64,000 nt of DNA from Epsilonproteobacteria bacterium (ex Lamellibrachia satsuma) (GCA_003934925.1 JQIX01000064.1:38970-102969); one strand, 5' to 3'. Numbered from the stretch's first letter, positions 47,172 to 56,930 are shown. The notes: generated by a model from the letters alone, not told the origin. Numbers and translations: made by a program.

Positions 47172-47211
47172 GTTTAAAAGCCGATATTTTATGAAAAAAA
47201 AACGGATATGA

Positions 47212-48975
47212 ATGAAAAACCAATGTAGTATAAAAGGTATTGTCCGACAATTGCTACAGCATAAAAAAGAGCTCATATTTGGAAATATGATCGCTGTTCT
47301 TGCTACGCTTCTTATAGTGATCATTCCACTTTTTATCCCTATCATGGTGGATGAACTTCTTCTGGGAAAAGACCACCATTTCATCTCTTTTATTTCTGAG
47401 TATATCTGGAGGACAGACACGAAAGGGTATGTACTTGGTATTTTGGTTTTTATCCTCTTCCTACGTTTTTTAAGTACGCTTTTATCGATAGTACAGAGCA
47501 AAGTATTTGTTTCCATATCAAAAAATATTACTTTTAAAATGAGGGAATCTCTGCTACGTTATCTCAAAAAAGTTTCACTCAAAGAATATGAGATGATACG
47601 TGTAGGCGCAGTGACCTCGAAATTGGTAACTGATGTGGAAACGATTGACGGTTTCGTAAGCTCAACGATCTCAAAACTTATTGTTGCTGTGCTGATACTG
47701 CTTTTTTCCGCAGTGGTACTCCTCTGGATACATTGGCAACTGGCACTGTTTATCTTGATCACCAATCCTATTGTCGTACTTTTTACCGTAAAGTTGTCCC
47801 GCAATATCGGTAAGCTTAAAAAAGAAGAGAACAAAGCAGTGGAGATGTTCCAATCTGCTTTAACGGAAACTTTGGAACTTTTTCATCAGATACGTGCAGC
47901 CAATAAAGAAGATTACTTCTTCAAACAGAGTGAAAATAAAGCAAAAGAATTAAAGGAACGCTCCATTAACTACGGTTATAAGAGTGATGCTGCCATCAAG
48001 TTCTCTTATCTGGTCTTCCTTGCAGGTTATGAGATCTTTAGGGCAGTCAGTATTTTGGCTGTTGCCTACAGTGACCTGAGTGTGGGGCTTATGCTTGCCA
48101 TTTTCTCTTATCTTTGGGTCATGGTTTCCCCTACACAGGATATTATTAATTTCCAGTATGTCCTTGCTACAGCCAAAGCAGCCTGCAAGCGGATCAATAC
48201 TGTATTTGAGATGGAGCAGGAACCTCAGATAGAACAGAAAGAAGATCCGTTCGATACACCGGATTCAATAGGGCTTGAAGTAAAAGATCTTTCCTTCTCG
48301 TACATACAAGATAAACGTATATTAAAAAATATTAATATAAAGGTAAAAAAGTCCTCCAAGGTCGCTATAGTCGGTGCCAGTGGGAGTGGAAAAACGACTT
48401 TGGCAAATATATTGGTAGGTTTTTATCCTCCGGATGAAGGTGAGATATTTTATGGGAATATCTCGAACAGAGTGTTGAAACTTTCAACGATCCGGGAAAA
48501 TATTCATCTTATCTTGCAACATCCTAAACTCTTTAATGATACAATGCGTTTTAATCTAACGCTTGGAAAAGTTTATAGTGATGGACAGATCAGAGAGGCT
48601 CTGCATATCGCACAGCTTGATGATGTTATCCGGCGTTTAGATAAAGGTCTTGATACCCTTGTAGGAAAAGATGGTATTAAGCTTAGTGGAGGACAGAGAC
48701 AAAGAGTCGCGATCGCAAGAATGGTACTTTCAGATCCGAAAGTGGTTATCTTTGATGAATCCACGTCGGCTCTTGATGTTCATACGGAAGCAAAGCTTTT
48801 TGAAGCCTTACATGGTTTCCTGGCAGATAAAACGGTTATTACTATTGCACACAGACTCAGCACCATTAAAAGTGCAGAATTTATCTATGTACTGGAAGAT
48901 GGCAAGATAGTTGACAGCGGTACACCGCATGCCCTGTTGACAAAAGATGAGAGCTACTTCAGCTCAATGATATAA
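47212..48975 (+). CDS. ABC transporter, fused permease and ATPase
   Basis: Half-size exporter of 587 residues working as a dimer. Six membrane segments occupy about residues 20-320, followed by a nucleotide-binding domain with Walker A (VGASGSGKTT, about 388), Q-loop LILQHPKLF, signature LSGGQRQRVAIAR, Walker B VVIFDEST and H-loop TIAHRL. The architecture matches lipid or drug exporters of the MsbA/MdlB type. The substrate is unknown. The start is the ATG following ATATGA. Confidence 0.9.
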   Translation: MKNQCSIKGIVRQLLQHKKELIFGNMIAVLATLLIVIIPLFIPIMVDELLLGKDHHFISFISEYIWRTDTKGYVLGILVFILFLRFLSTLLSIVQSKVFVSISKNITFKMRESLLRYLKKVSLKEYEMIRVGAVTSKLVTDVETIDGFVSSTISKLIVAVLILLFSAVVLLWIHWQLALFILITNPIVVLFTVKLSRNIGKLKKEENKAVEMFQSALTETLELFHQIRAANKEDYFFKQSENKAKELKERSINYGYKSDAAIKFSYLVFLAGYEIFRAVSILAVAYSDLSVGLMLAIFSYLWVMVSPTQDIINFQYVLATAKAACKRINTVFEMEQEPQIEQKEDPFDTPDSIGLEVKDLSFSYIQDKRILKNINIKVKKSSKVAIVGASGSGKTTLANILVGFYPPDEGEIFYGNISNRVLKLSTIRENIHLILQHPKLFNDTMRFNLTLGKVYSDGQIREALHIAQLDDVIRRLDKGLDTLVGKDGIKLSGGQRQRVAIARMVLSDPKVVIFDESTSALDVHTEAKLFEALHGFLADKTVITIAHRLSTIKSAEFIYVLEDGKIVDSGTPHALLTKDESYFSSMI

Positions 48976-48983
48976 AGGAGAGT

Positions 48984-49066
48984 TAGGGATTAAGAGTTTA
49001 AGAGTTAAGGTAGATGATGCACTATTCTTAATACTTAGCACTTAATGCTTAGCACTCAATTCTAAG
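48984..49066 (+). repeat. Imperfect inverted and tandem repeats before uppP
   Basis: The gap holds ATTAAGAGTTTAAGAGTTAAG on the left and CTTAATACTTAGCACTTAATG then CTTAGCACTCAATT on the right. The second half is a tandem of a 14-base unit; the two halves are imperfectly complementary. It may be a small dispersed repeat or a transcript-end structure. Confidence 0.4.
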
Positions 49067-49074
49067 GAATTAAT

Positions 49075-49839
49075 TTGGATATTTTTCAAGCGATAATCAT
49101 CGGGATTATCGAAGGATTTACAGAGTTTTTGCCTATTTCATCAACAGGGCATATGATCGTGGCATCGAAATTCATCGGTGTTGCTGAAACGGATCTTACC
49201 AAAGCGTATGAAGTCATCATCCAGTTTGCGGCGATCATGGCAGTGATGCTGATCTACAGAGAAAAGATTACATTCAAAAAGATCAATCTTTGGATGAAAC
49301 TGCTGTTCGCTTTCCTTCCTCTTGCCATTGTGGGTTTTATCTTCAAAGACCAGATCAAAACACTTTTCAATGTACAGACCGTTGCCTGGATGTTCATCAT
49401 TGGAGGTATTATTTTCCTGATCGTGGAATATTTTTACAAAGAAAAGGAATACCATGTCAAAGATGTAGAGAAAGTGACCTGGATACAGGCATGGTGGGTC
49501 GGTTTTGCGCAGATATTCTCTCTCGTTCCCGGCACGAGCCGTGCAGGTGCGACGATCATCGGAGGGTTGCTGGCCGGAATGGATAGAAAGACTTCTGCTG
49601 AGTTCTCGTTCCTGCTTGCGATCCCTGTTATGGCTGCGGTCAGCGGATATGACCTGCTCAAGCACTATCAGGATTTTGCCGGTGCAAACTGGGGTGCCTT
49701 TATAGTCGGGTTCATTGTTGCTTTTGCGGTAGCGTATGCGACAATCAAGCTTTTTCTGGCTTTTTTGCAGCATTTTACCTTTGTTCCTTTCGGTATCTAC
49801 CGTATTGTTTTCGGGGTCATTTTGCTGATGATATTGTAG
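49075..49839 (+). CDS. uppP: Undecaprenyl-diphosphatase UppP
   Basis: Inner-membrane phosphatase recycling undecaprenyl pyrophosphate for cell-wall synthesis; it also gives bacitracin tolerance. The 254 residues have eight predicted membrane segments and the two catalytic motifs: GFTEFLPISSTGHM (residues 14-27) and LVPGTSRAGATIIGGLLAG. The TTG start follows AAGGA at a spacing of seven bases. It is followed at once by a small hairpin. Confidence 0.94.
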   Translation: MDIFQAIIIGIIEGFTEFLPISSTGHMIVASKFIGVAETDLTKAYEVIIQFAAIMAVMLIYREKITFKKINLWMKLLFAFLPLAIVGFIFKDQIKTLFNVQTVAWMFIIGGIIFLIVEYFYKEKEYHVKDVEKVTWIQAWWVGFAQIFSLVPGTSRAGATIIGGLLAGMDRKTSAEFSFLLAIPVMAAVSGYDLLKHYQDFAGANWGAFIVGFIVAFAVAYATIKLFLAFLQHFTFVPFGIYRIVFGVILLMIL

Positions 49840-49840
49840 A

Positions 49841-49860
49841 GTGGTTGGTTTACCCACCAC
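49841..49860 (+). terminator. Small hairpin after uppP
   Basis: GTGGTTGG-TTTA-CCCACCAC, eight pairs with one mismatch, two bases after the stop codon. No strong T-tail, so termination is tentative. Confidence 0.4.
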
Positions 49861-49960
49861 AATAAAAATTTGAATTTATAGAGTCTCATTGAGAGCTTCC
49901 ATTAAGTTCAAAAAGTATTTTGGACAAATTTTATGTAAAGGCAGGCCCGTGTGTCTGCTG

Positions 49961-49980
49961 ATGGCCGGTCGATCGGCCAT
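49961..49980 (+). promoter_or_regulatory. Hairpin directly before the helicase ribosome binding site
   Basis: ATGGCCG-GTCGAT-CGGCCAT, a 7-bp GC-rich stem that ends two bases before the GAAGGA ribosome binding site of the second DEAD-box gene. It could influence ribosome access in a temperature- or helicase-dependent way; this is inference. Confidence 0.45.
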
Positions 49981-49994
49981 TATGAAGGAAAAAA

Positions 49995-51377
49995 ATGAAA
50001 TTTAATGAATTTGATTTTCACCGTGATATAGCTAAAGGGGTGAAGATAGCAGGTTTTAGGGAGCCAAGCCCTATACAGAAGATGGCCATACCTATTATTG
50101 CAAGCGGCAGTGATATGGTGGGTCAGGCACATACAGGTACAGGGAAAACCGCAGCATTTGGTCTGCCGATGATGGATAAACTTGCCAAAGGTGAGATAGA
50201 GAGAGCTTTGGTTATTACACCAACAAGAGAATTGGCGACACAGGTAGCGGATGAACTTTATCATCTTGGCCGTTTTGCAGGCATCAGAACACTTACGGTG
50301 TACGGTGGTGTAGGATATGGCCGTCAGATCGCTCTGATCCATAAAGGGGTACAGATCGTAGTGGCAACTCCAGGAAGGCTTAAAGACCTTTATCGAAAAG
50401 GGAAGATAGATGTTTTGAATCCTGAGATAGTAGTACTTGATGAAGCAGATGAAATGTTAGATATGGGATTTCTCGAAGAGATAAAAGAGATCTTTGAATA
50501 TATTCCTCAAAATAGACAGACATTGCTCTTTTCCGCAACTATGCCGGAGCCTATTAAAGAACTTGCGAATCATATTTTATACCGGCCGGAATTTATTTCT
50601 GTGGTCGGGGATGAAGAGACGACAAATAATGTGATCGAACAGCGTTATTATGTGATCAATGAGAACCAGAGAGATGAAGCGATCGTGAAACTTCTTGAAA
50701 CAGAAGATACCAATAAGTGTATTATCTTTTGTCGTATGAAAAGAGAGGTAGACCGGCTGGCCGAGTATTTGCAAGCTTTAGGCTTCAATGCAGCCGGTTT
50801 GCACGGTGATCTGGAGCAGATGGATAGGGAAGTGATCATCAAAGCATACAGAAGAGGAGAGATAAAGATCATGGTTGCAACAGATGTGGCTGCACGAGGC
50901 CTGGATGTAAAAGGTGTAACACATGTATTTAACTATCATATTCCTTTTGATCCGCAGAGTTATGTGCACCGCATCGGGCGCACAGGACGTGCCGGCAGAA
51001 GTGGCCAGGCTATCACTTTGGTAACGACTGAAGAGTTCAGAGAATTGCAGCGCATACAAAAAGAGGTAGGAGCAGAGATGCGTCTGGCTACTATCGATGG
51101 AGGGGAAAGTATAGATGAATCAGGACTAGAGTACTTGGCAGATCAGGTCAGGGATATGTCTGTTCACAGTGAAGCCCAGAGACTCATAAAATATCTGGGT
51201 GATATAGATAAGAATCTGCTTTTAGAGAAGCTTATTTCCTGTTTTATAGAGAAAGAACAGCACAATGTAAGTTCTCAGATAGGTTTTGATCAAAATACTG
51301 TAGATGAGATGTTGCAGGGATATGTAAGTGAACAAAAAGCTACGCGAAATAACAATCGTAGAAAAAAGAGAAGATAA
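49995..51377 (+). CDS. DEAD-box RNA helicase
   Basis: RNA helicase of 460 residues, paralogous to the one at 43706 (both open MKF..F and share PSP-QK-AIP, TGTGKTAAFGLP). Motifs: PTRELATQV, TPGRLKDL, DEADEMLDMGF, SATMPEP, ATDVAARGLDV, HRIGRTGRAG. The C-terminal tail is short and basic (NNNRRKKRR) rather than Gly/Arg-rich, suggesting a different RNA partner or only a trimmed tail. It is followed by the oad operon after 69 bases with a separate promoter. Confidence 0.93.
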   Translation: MKFNEFDFHRDIAKGVKIAGFREPSPIQKMAIPIIASGSDMVGQAHTGTGKTAAFGLPMMDKLAKGEIERALVITPTRELATQVADELYHLGRFAGIRTLTVYGGVGYGRQIALIHKGVQIVVATPGRLKDLYRKGKIDVLNPEIVVLDEADEMLDMGFLEEIKEIFEYIPQNRQTLLFSATMPEPIKELANHILYRPEFISVVGDEETTNNVIEQRYYVINENQRDEAIVKLLETEDTNKCIIFCRMKREVDRLAEYLQALGFNAAGLHGDLEQMDREVIIKAYRRGEIKIMVATDVAARGLDVKGVTHVFNYHIPFDPQSYVHRIGRTGRAGRSGQAITLVTTEEFRELQRIQKEVGAEMRLATIDGGESIDESGLEYLADQVRDMSVHSEAQRLIKYLGDIDKNLLLEKLISCFIEKEQHNVSSQIGFDQNTVDEMLQGYVSEQKATRNNNRRKKRR

Positions 51378-51427
51378 TTCTTCTTTTTTAACAAACAGCA
51401 AGCAAAACTATTTTAAAATTTGTAAAC

Positions 51428-51433
51428 TATAAT
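51428..51433 (+). promoter_or_regulatory. -10 element for the oad operon
   Basis: TATAAT in AAACTATAATTAAAGG, 14 bases before the oadG ATG, with AAAGG as ribosome binding site. The transcript leader would be very short. Confidence 0.5.
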
Positions 51434-51446
51434 TAAAGGTATCCGT

Positions 51447-51683
51447 ATGGAAATTCATTTAGTAGGTGAAAGCCTAAAGTTTATGGTATTGGGGATGCTG
51501 ATTGTCTTTGTATTCCTTATTGTACTTGTTCAGGTAATGAAGTTTCAGGCTAAAATTATCAATAAATATTTTCCAAAGAAAGCACCGGTAGTGCCTACTC
51601 CACAAAAAGAGAGTGATGAAGAATCACGTCATGTTGCAGCTATAATCGCAGCTGTTACAGAATTTCGTAAAAATCAATCATAA
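51447..51683 (+). CDS. oadG: Sodium-pump decarboxylase gamma subunit (OadG family)
   Basis: Small membrane subunit of 78 residues of the Na+-pumping oxaloacetate (or related) decarboxylase. One membrane segment (residues about 13-33, LGMLIVFVFLIVLVQVM) is followed by a cytoplasmic Pro-rich linker and a charged tail (AAIIAAVTEFRK), matching OadG architecture. It anchors the alpha subunit to the beta pump. The alpha gene starts 14 bases later. Confidence 0.88.
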   Translation: MEIHLVGESLKFMVLGMLIVFVFLIVLVQVMKFQAKIINKYFPKKAPVVPTPQKESDEESRHVAAIIAAVTEFRKNQS

Positions 51684-51697
51684 ATAAGGTATTATAA

Positions 51698-53497
51698 ATG
51701 GCTAAAAAATATATTGATGTAATGGATACAACTTTTAGGGACGGATTTCAGTCTGTTTTTGGCGGTCGTGTTCTTATGGATGACTTTTTTCCTGCAGTAG
51801 AAGCGGCAAAAAAGGCAGGTATTACTCACTTTGAGTTTGGCGGCGGAGCAAGATTTCAGTCTCTTTTCTTTTATCTTCAGGAAAATGCATTTGAAATGAT
51901 GGATGGTTTTAGAGAGATCGTCGGTCCTGACGCAAACCTGCAGGTGCTTTCGCGCGGTATTAATACAGTAATGCTTGATACCACTAGCCGTGAGATGATC
52001 GATCTTTTTGCAAAAACGTTTAAAGGACATGGTACAACAACAGTACGTAACTTTGATGCACTTAACGATGTGCATAATCTTGCATATAGTGCAGAGTGCA
52101 TTAAGAGACATGGTTTGAGTCATGAAGTGGTTGTAACTATGATGGACCTTCCTCCAGGCTGCAAGGGTGCACAGGATGTGGCTTTTTATGAAAAAACGCT
52201 GAGAAATATTTTGGACAGCGGCATCATATTTGACAGTGTCTGTTTTAAAGATGCATCCGGTACTGCAAACCCTCATAAAGTGTATGAAACGATAGCTATG
52301 GCAAGAAAACTTCTTGGCGACAGTGTTCATCTTAGACTTCATACACATGAAACAGCGGGTGTATCCGTAGCCTCGTATCTTGCAGCACTGGAAGCAGGGG
52401 TAAACGGTATAGATATGGCAGCCTCACCTGTAAGTGGCGGTACCTCACAGCCGGATATCCTTACAATGCTTCATGCAACGAAAGGAAGCAACTATAATCT
52501 TGGTGACTTAAAACTGGACAAGATACTTAAATATGAATCCAGACTTAAAGAGTGTCTTGCAGAGTACATGATCCCACCTGAAGCGACACAGGTTTCTCCG
52601 CTTATTCCATTCTCACCTATGCCTGGCGGTGCACTGACAGCCAATACGCAAATGATGAGGGATAATGGCGAGTTGGATAAATTTGATGAAGTGATCGCTG
52701 CAATGAAAGAAGTAGTAGAGCGCGGTGGTTACGGTACATCCGTAACACCTGTAAGTCAATTCTACTGGCAACAGGCTTATGCAAATGTGATGTTCGGTCC
52801 ATGGAAGCAGATCGCTCCTGGGTATGGTCGTATGGTATTGGGTTATTTTGGTAAAACACCGGTCCAAGCGGATGATGAGATCATTAAGCTTGCAAGTGAA
52901 AAACTAGATCTTGAACCGACAACTGAAAATCCTCTCGATATAGCAGATAGAGATGAAAAGAAATCCATAGCATATTGGAAAAAAGTACTTGAAGATGAAG
53001 GTTTGGAAACCACAGATGAAAATATTTTTATTGCAGGTGCATGTGATCAAAAAGGTATTGCGTTCTTGAAGGGTGAAGGCCCTCTCATGGTAAGAAAAGG
53101 TAAAAATAAAAGTGGAGAAGCAGAAATGGCAGGAAATTATACAGTAGTGGTAGATGGTAAACAATATAGCGTTCAAGTAGCAGAGGGTGAAGGCGATATC
53201 CAAATTGCTCCTGCGGTAACACCTGCAGCATCCCCAACACCAACACCGGCACCGGCGACGGCACCAGTGACAAAAGCTGCGGGAAGTATAGAAATACATT
53301 CACAAACTCCGGGTAATGTATGGAAGATCATTAAAAATCCAGGTGATACTGTAGCAGAAGGTGAAGTGATCATGATCCTTGAAGCAATGAAGATGGAGAT
53401 CGATATAGCAGCACCTCAAGCAGGAAAAATCGCTTCTATCAATGTAAATGTTAACGATGCGGTCGCTGACGGACAACTTCTAGCCACAATGGAGTAA
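51698..53497 (+). CDS. oadA: Biotin-dependent carboxyltransferase, OadA/PycB type
   Basis: Alpha subunit of 599 residues that transfers the carboxyl group from oxaloacetate to biotin (or the reverse, as in PycB). The carboxyltransferase barrel begins [12 protein letters not shown], has the metal-site [10 protein letters not shown] and [13 protein letters not shown], and a conserved C-terminal part. A Pro/Thr/Ala-rich linker (about 505-525) leads to a biotinyl domain with EAMKME (Lys about 568). Sequence matches what I recall of C. jejuni PycB, but the adjacent oadG and oadB point to a Na+-coupled decarboxylase here. No biotin carboxylase (pycA) gene is in the window. Confidence 0.9.
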   Translation: MAKKYIDVMDTTFRDGFQSVFGGRVLMDDFFPAVEAAKKAGITHFEFGGGARFQSLFFYLQENAFEMMDGFREIVGPDANLQVLSRGINTVMLDTTSREMIDLFAKTFKGHGTTTVRNFDALNDVHNLAYSAECIKRHGLSHEVVVTMMDLPPGCKGAQDVAFYEKTLRNILDSGIIFDSVCFKDASGTANPHKVYETIAMARKLLGDSVHLRLHTHETAGVSVASYLAALEAGVNGIDMAASPVSGGTSQPDILTMLHATKGSNYNLGDLKLDKILKYESRLKECLAEYMIPPEATQVSPLIPFSPMPGGALTANTQMMRDNGELDKFDEVIAAMKEVVERGGYGTSVTPVSQFYWQQAYANVMFGPWKQIAPGYGRMVLGYFGKTPVQADDEIIKLASEKLDLEPTTENPLDIADRDEKKSIAYWKKVLEDEGLETTDENIFIAGACDQKGIAFLKGEGPLMVRKGKNKSGEAEMAGNYTVVVDGKQYSVQVAEGEGDIQIAPAVTPAASPTPTPAPATAPVTKAAGSIEIHSQTPGNVWKIIKNPGDTVAEGEVIMILEAMKMEIDIAAPQAGKIASINVNVNDAVADGQLLATME

Positions 53498-53499
53498 GC

Positions 53500-54831
53500 A
53501 TGAAGATTAAAAATCTTTTACTTTCGATGTTCTTCGCCTTTTTTGCGCTGACATCGGTTGTACAGGCTAGTGGGCATGAAGCCCCTGCAGTACAGACACA
53601 ATCAGAAGAAAAGACCTATGAAGCCAAAAGTGTTCCTCAGCTTTTGGTAAGTTTTTTTGAAACAACGGGACTTAATGCGATCATCAATCCTTCGCATGAA
53701 AAGATTGATGTTGCAGGAGAAAAGATAGATGGGGCATGGTATAAAAGCTATGGTACAGTAATTATGTTTGGTATCATCTTTCTTCTTTTCTATCTAGCTG
53801 TAGCTAAAGGGTTTGAACCACTTCTTCTCCTGCCTATTGCATTTGGCGGACTTTTAGCCAATATACCTATAGCACATATGACAGGTCCAGATGGTATGCT
53901 TGGTATCATCTATGATATGGGTATAGCCAACGAGTTCTTCCCCCTGCTCATTTTTATGGGTGTTGGTGCCATGACGGATTTTGGCCCGCTTCTTTCCAAC
54001 CCTAAAACAGCGCTATTGGGTGGAGCTGCACAATTCGGTATCTTCGGTTCATTGGTCGGTGCAGCACTACTTTCACAATATACAGGCATGGTTGATTTTA
54101 CACTCAAGCAGTGTTCAGCGATCAGTATCATCGGTGGTGCCGATGGCCCGACCTCTATCTTCATTGCTACAGCATTGGCACCTGAGCTTCTTGGTACGAT
54201 CGCAGTTGCCGCCTATTCTTATATGGCATTGGTTCCGGTCATACAGCCGCCGATAATGAGAGCTTTGACAAACAAAGAAGAGCGTCAGATCGTGATGAAA
54301 ACGAAACGAAATGTCAATAAGCTGGAAAAACTTATTTTCCCTCTGGTTGTTATTATGATGATCGCATTGATCCTTCCTGATGCTGCTCCATTAATGGGAG
54401 CATTCGCTTTTGGTAACTTTGCCAAAGAATCAGGTGTAGTTGACAGACTTTCGAATGAAATGCAAAATTCTTTGATCAATATAGTTACCATATTCCTGGG
54501 TCTTGGTGTTGGTTCCAAATTGCAGGCAGATTCATTTTTGGTTGCAGAAACACTGGGAATCATGATCATCGGTCTTCTTGCTTTTGCAGCAGGTACAGCT
54601 GCAGGTGTACTTATGGCTAAGATCATGAATAAATTCTCTAAAGAACCTATCAATCCATTGATCGGAGCAGCAGGGGTTTCTGCTGTACCGATGGCGGCAA
54701 GGGTTGTAAGTAAAGTAGGGGCTGAAGAAAAACCGGGTAATATTTTACTCATGCATGCTATGGGTCCAAATGTGGCCGGAGTTATCGGTTCAGCAGTTGC
54801 AGCAGGTATATTATTGTCAATTTTTAAATAA
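53500..54831 (+). CDS. oadB: Sodium-pump decarboxylase beta subunit
   Basis: Na+-translocating carboxybiotin decarboxylase of 443 residues with about ten membrane segments. The ion-site regions are [15 protein letters not shown] (Asp near 220) and [16 protein letters not shown] then [19 protein letters not shown]. Compared with the usual start of OadB, this protein has an extra N-terminal region of about 80 residues that begins with a signal-like segment (residues 1-23, ending VVQA) and a soluble stretch, an odd extension discussed in the findings. It follows oadA by two bases. A hairpin follows the stop. Confidence 0.92.
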   Translation: MKIKNLLLSMFFAFFALTSVVQASGHEAPAVQTQSEEKTYEAKSVPQLLVSFFETTGLNAIINPSHEKIDVAGEKIDGAWYKSYGTVIMFGIIFLLFYLAVAKGFEPLLLLPIAFGGLLANIPIAHMTGPDGMLGIIYDMGIANEFFPLLIFMGVGAMTDFGPLLSNPKTALLGGAAQFGIFGSLVGAALLSQYTGMVDFTLKQCSAISIIGGADGPTSIFIATALAPELLGTIAVAAYSYMALVPVIQPPIMRALTNKEERQIVMKTKRNVNKLEKLIFPLVVIMMIALILPDAAPLMGAFAFGNFAKESGVVDRLSNEMQNSLINIVTIFLGLGVGSKLQADSFLVAETLGIMIIGLLAFAAGTAAGVLMAKIMNKFSKEPINPLIGAAGVSAVPMAARVVSKVGAEEKPGNILLMHAMGPNVAGVIGSAVAAGILLSIFK

Positions 54832-54838
54832 CGAAAAG

Positions 54839-54864
54839 GATAGAGTAAGGTTTCTTGCTCTATC
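54839..54864 (+). terminator. Hairpin after oadB
   Basis: GATAGAGTAAG-GTTT-CTTGCTCTATC, eleven pairs with one T-G wobble, followed by ATTCGCATTTT. Probable end of the oadGAB transcript. Confidence 0.6.
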
Positions 54865-54875
54865 ATTCGCATTTT

Positions 54876-54918
54876 AAAGCATACGTTAGAAAAAATGTTT
54901 TTTTCTAACGTATGCTTT
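54876..54918 (+). repeat. Perfect 20-bp inverted repeat before pckA
   Basis: AAAGCATACGTTAGAAAAAA and its exact complement TTTTTTCTAACGTATGCTTT, separated by TGT. It lies 35 bases before the pckA start and is not needed for the upstream hairpin. It could be a second terminator, a transcript-stability element or the mark of a former insertion. Confidence 0.6.
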
Positions 54919-54953
54919 AGCATACACTTTAAATGAAATACAAAGAGGATACT

Positions 54954-56546
54954 ATGAGTACCAGAACGCCCAACGGACTTGACAAACTAGGACTGAAAGA
55001 TATAGGTGATGTCTATTACAATTTAAGTTATGACGAGTTGCAAGCGCATGAAATAAATGCCAGAGAGTGCAAGATCTCTACATCAGGCACAGCAATGTGT
55101 GATACAGGTATCTTTACAGGAAGAAGCCCAAAAGACAAATATTTTGTCGATGAGGAACCGTCCAATAAATATATTGCCTGGGGTGATGTCAATAAACCGA
55201 TGAAAAAAGAGATCTATGAGGAACTTCTGGATATTACATTAACACAGCTTTCCGGTAAGAATATCTATATTACAGATGTTTATTCAGGAGCAAGTGCTAC
55301 AAGTAGAAGATCAATCAGATTTATTACAGAAGTGGCATGGCAGGCACACTTCGTTAAAAACATGTTCATCCGCCCAACAGAAGAAGAATTGGAAACCTTT
55401 GAACCGGATTTCACTGTTTACAATGCTTGTAGAGCAGTAGATGAAAACTATAAGGAACATGGACTTCATTCTGATGTATATGTTGTATTTAATATTGAAG
55501 ACAATATTTCTATCATTGGTGGTACCTGGTATGGCGGAGAGATGAAAAAAGGTATCTTCTCTATGATGAACTACTGGTTACCGCTTGAAGGAAAACTCTC
55601 TATGCACTGTTCTGCAAATGTGGGCAAGGATGATGATGTATGTCTTTTCTTCGGTTTGTCGGGTACAGGGAAAACAACTCTTTCAACAGATCCTAAGCGT
55701 GCACTGATCGGTGATGATGAACATGGTTGGGATGATAACGGTGTCTTTAACTTTGAAGGCGGATGCTATGCAAAAGTCATCAATCTTGACCCTAGGTCCG
55801 AACCGGAAATCTATGGCGCTATTGTTAAAGATGCACTTTTGGAAAATGTAGTTGCTGATACAACAGGCAAAGTAGATTATAGCGATGATTCCAAAACAGA
55901 AAATACACGTGTTTCCTATCCGATAGAACATATAGAAAATCATAAATCTGATCTACAGGCAGGGCACCCACGTAATATTATTTTCCTTACAGCAGATGCA
56001 TTCGGTGTACTTCCGCCGGTAAGTAAACTGACCAAAGAGCAGGCAATGTATTATTTCCTTAGCGGTTATACTGCCAAAGTGGCAGGTACCGAAAGAGGGA
56101 TCACTGAACCGGTGGCAACATTCTCTGCATGTTTCGGTGAAGCATTTTTACCATTGCACCCAACGGTTTATGCTGAACTTCTTGGTAAAAAGATCGATGA
56201 ACATGGTGTAAATGTCTATCTTGTCAATACAGGTTGGACAGGAGGACCATATGGTACAGGCAAGCGTATGAGTATTAAAGATACCCGGGCATGTATTGAT
56301 GGAATTCTAAACGGTTCTATTAACAATGCAACATTTGAAACACTGGATACATTTAATCTTCAAATTCCTACAACATTGGAAGGTGTAAAAGACAATACTG
56401 TACTTAACCCAAGAAATACATGGACTGATAAAACAGAGTACGATGCAATGTTAGCGAAACTGGCTAAAATGTTCCAAGAAAATTTTCACCGTTATGATGA
56501 TAAGGGTGGAGAGTTTGATTTCTCTTCAGCAGGTCCGCAACTTTAA
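54954..56546 (+). CDS. pckA: Phosphoenolpyruvate carboxykinase (ATP)
   Basis: Converts oxaloacetate and ATP to PEP and CO2, the entry to gluconeogenesis. The 530 residues include the substrate region [18 protein letters not shown] loop [11 protein letters not shown] (about 235-245), metal-site DDEHGWDD and [10 protein letters not shown]. Length is as in other ATP-type enzymes. The start ATG follows AAAGAGGAT; an earlier in-frame ATG at 54933 lacks a site. It is next to the oad operon, as pckA is next to pycB in Campylobacter, and completes a pyruvate-oxaloacetate-PEP module. Confidence 0.95.
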   Translation: MSTRTPNGLDKLGLKDIGDVYYNLSYDELQAHEINARECKISTSGTAMCDTGIFTGRSPKDKYFVDEEPSNKYIAWGDVNKPMKKEIYEELLDITLTQLSGKNIYITDVYSGASATSRRSIRFITEVAWQAHFVKNMFIRPTEEELETFEPDFTVYNACRAVDENYKEHGLHSDVYVVFNIEDNISIIGGTWYGGEMKKGIFSMMNYWLPLEGKLSMHCSANVGKDDDVCLFFGLSGTGKTTLSTDPKRALIGDDEHGWDDNGVFNFEGGCYAKVINLDPRSEPEIYGAIVKDALLENVVADTTGKVDYSDDSKTENTRVSYPIEHIENHKSDLQAGHPRNIIFLTADAFGVLPPVSKLTKEQAMYYFLSGYTAKVAGTERGITEPVATFSACFGEAFLPLHPTVYAELLGKKIDEHGVNVYLVNTGWTGGPYGTGKRMSIKDTRACIDGILNGSINNATFETLDTFNLQIPTTLEGVKDNTVLNPRNTWTDKTEYDAMLAKLAKMFQENFHRYDDKGGEFDFSSAGPQL

Positions 56547-56559
56547 TATTACATTATTG

Positions 56560-56596
56560 AAAGAGCCCTCTTTGAATAGAAAGAGGACTCTTTTCC
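56560..56596 (+). terminator. Intrinsic terminator after pckA
   Basis: AAAGAGCCCTCTTT-GAATAG-AAAGAGGACTCTTTT, 14 pairs with one mismatch and a T-tail, 14 bases after the stop codon. Confidence 0.8.
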
Positions 56597-56657
56597 TCTT
56601 ATTTTAATCTAAGTAATTTATACTACAATATCAAAAATCATTTCAGTGGAGCAATTT

Positions 56658-56846
56658 ATGAATGTAAATAAAATCAGAGCAGTATGCAGACCGATCAGGA
56701 TTGTTGTAGGGCTTACACTGATCGGTATAGGCGTTTATACCGGTATTAAGTGGTTCTATCTGGGGGTTATCCCATTGATCGCAGGACTTTCAAACTTCTG
56801 TCCATTATGTATCATTACTAAAAAATGTGACATGCCGGAAAAATGA
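56658..56846 (+). CDS. DUF2892-family small membrane protein
   Basis: A 62-residue inner-membrane protein with two hydrophobic segments (about 13-31 and 32-48) and cysteines in LSNFCPLCIITKKC. It resembles the YgaP-type membrane domain (DUF2892). The ATG at 56658 has TGGAG about eight bases before it; the preceding in-frame GTG adds four residues. Role unknown; members are often linked to rhodanese or sulfur metabolism proteins, but no such gene adjoins here. An intrinsic terminator follows. Confidence 0.78.
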   Translation: MNVNKIRAVCRPIRIVVGLTLIGIGVYTGIKWFYLGVIPLIAGLSNFCPLCIITKKCDMPEK

Positions 56847-56852
56847 TAATCC

Positions 56853-56886
56853 AAGTCAAGGGCTAATCTTTCCTTTGGCTTTTTTT
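56853..56886 (+). terminator. Intrinsic terminator after DUF2892 gene
   Basis: AAGTCAAGG and CCTTTGGCTT pair (with wobble pairs) around a ten-base loop, followed by seven T residues. Confidence 0.65.
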
Positions 56887-56924
56887 GGAGATTTTTTCTA
56901 ATTCTTTTATTCAATAAATTCAAG

Positions 56925-56930
56925 TATAAT
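56925..56930 (+). promoter_or_regulatory. -10 element for mgtE
   Basis: TATAAT in CAAGTATAATTC, followed about 20 bases later by AAGGGGGAA as ribosome binding site. The leader of about 30 bases leaves no room for a magnesium riboswitch. Confidence 0.5.

Noticed and set aside
49141..49860. 239-codon minus-strand frame opposite uppP
   Set aside because: Covers both catalytic motifs of UppP on the other strand; charged composition is a frame artefact.
54285..54923. 212-codon minus-strand frame opposite oadB
   Set aside because: Opposite conserved beta-subunit helices and running through the two hairpins; no ribosome binding site.
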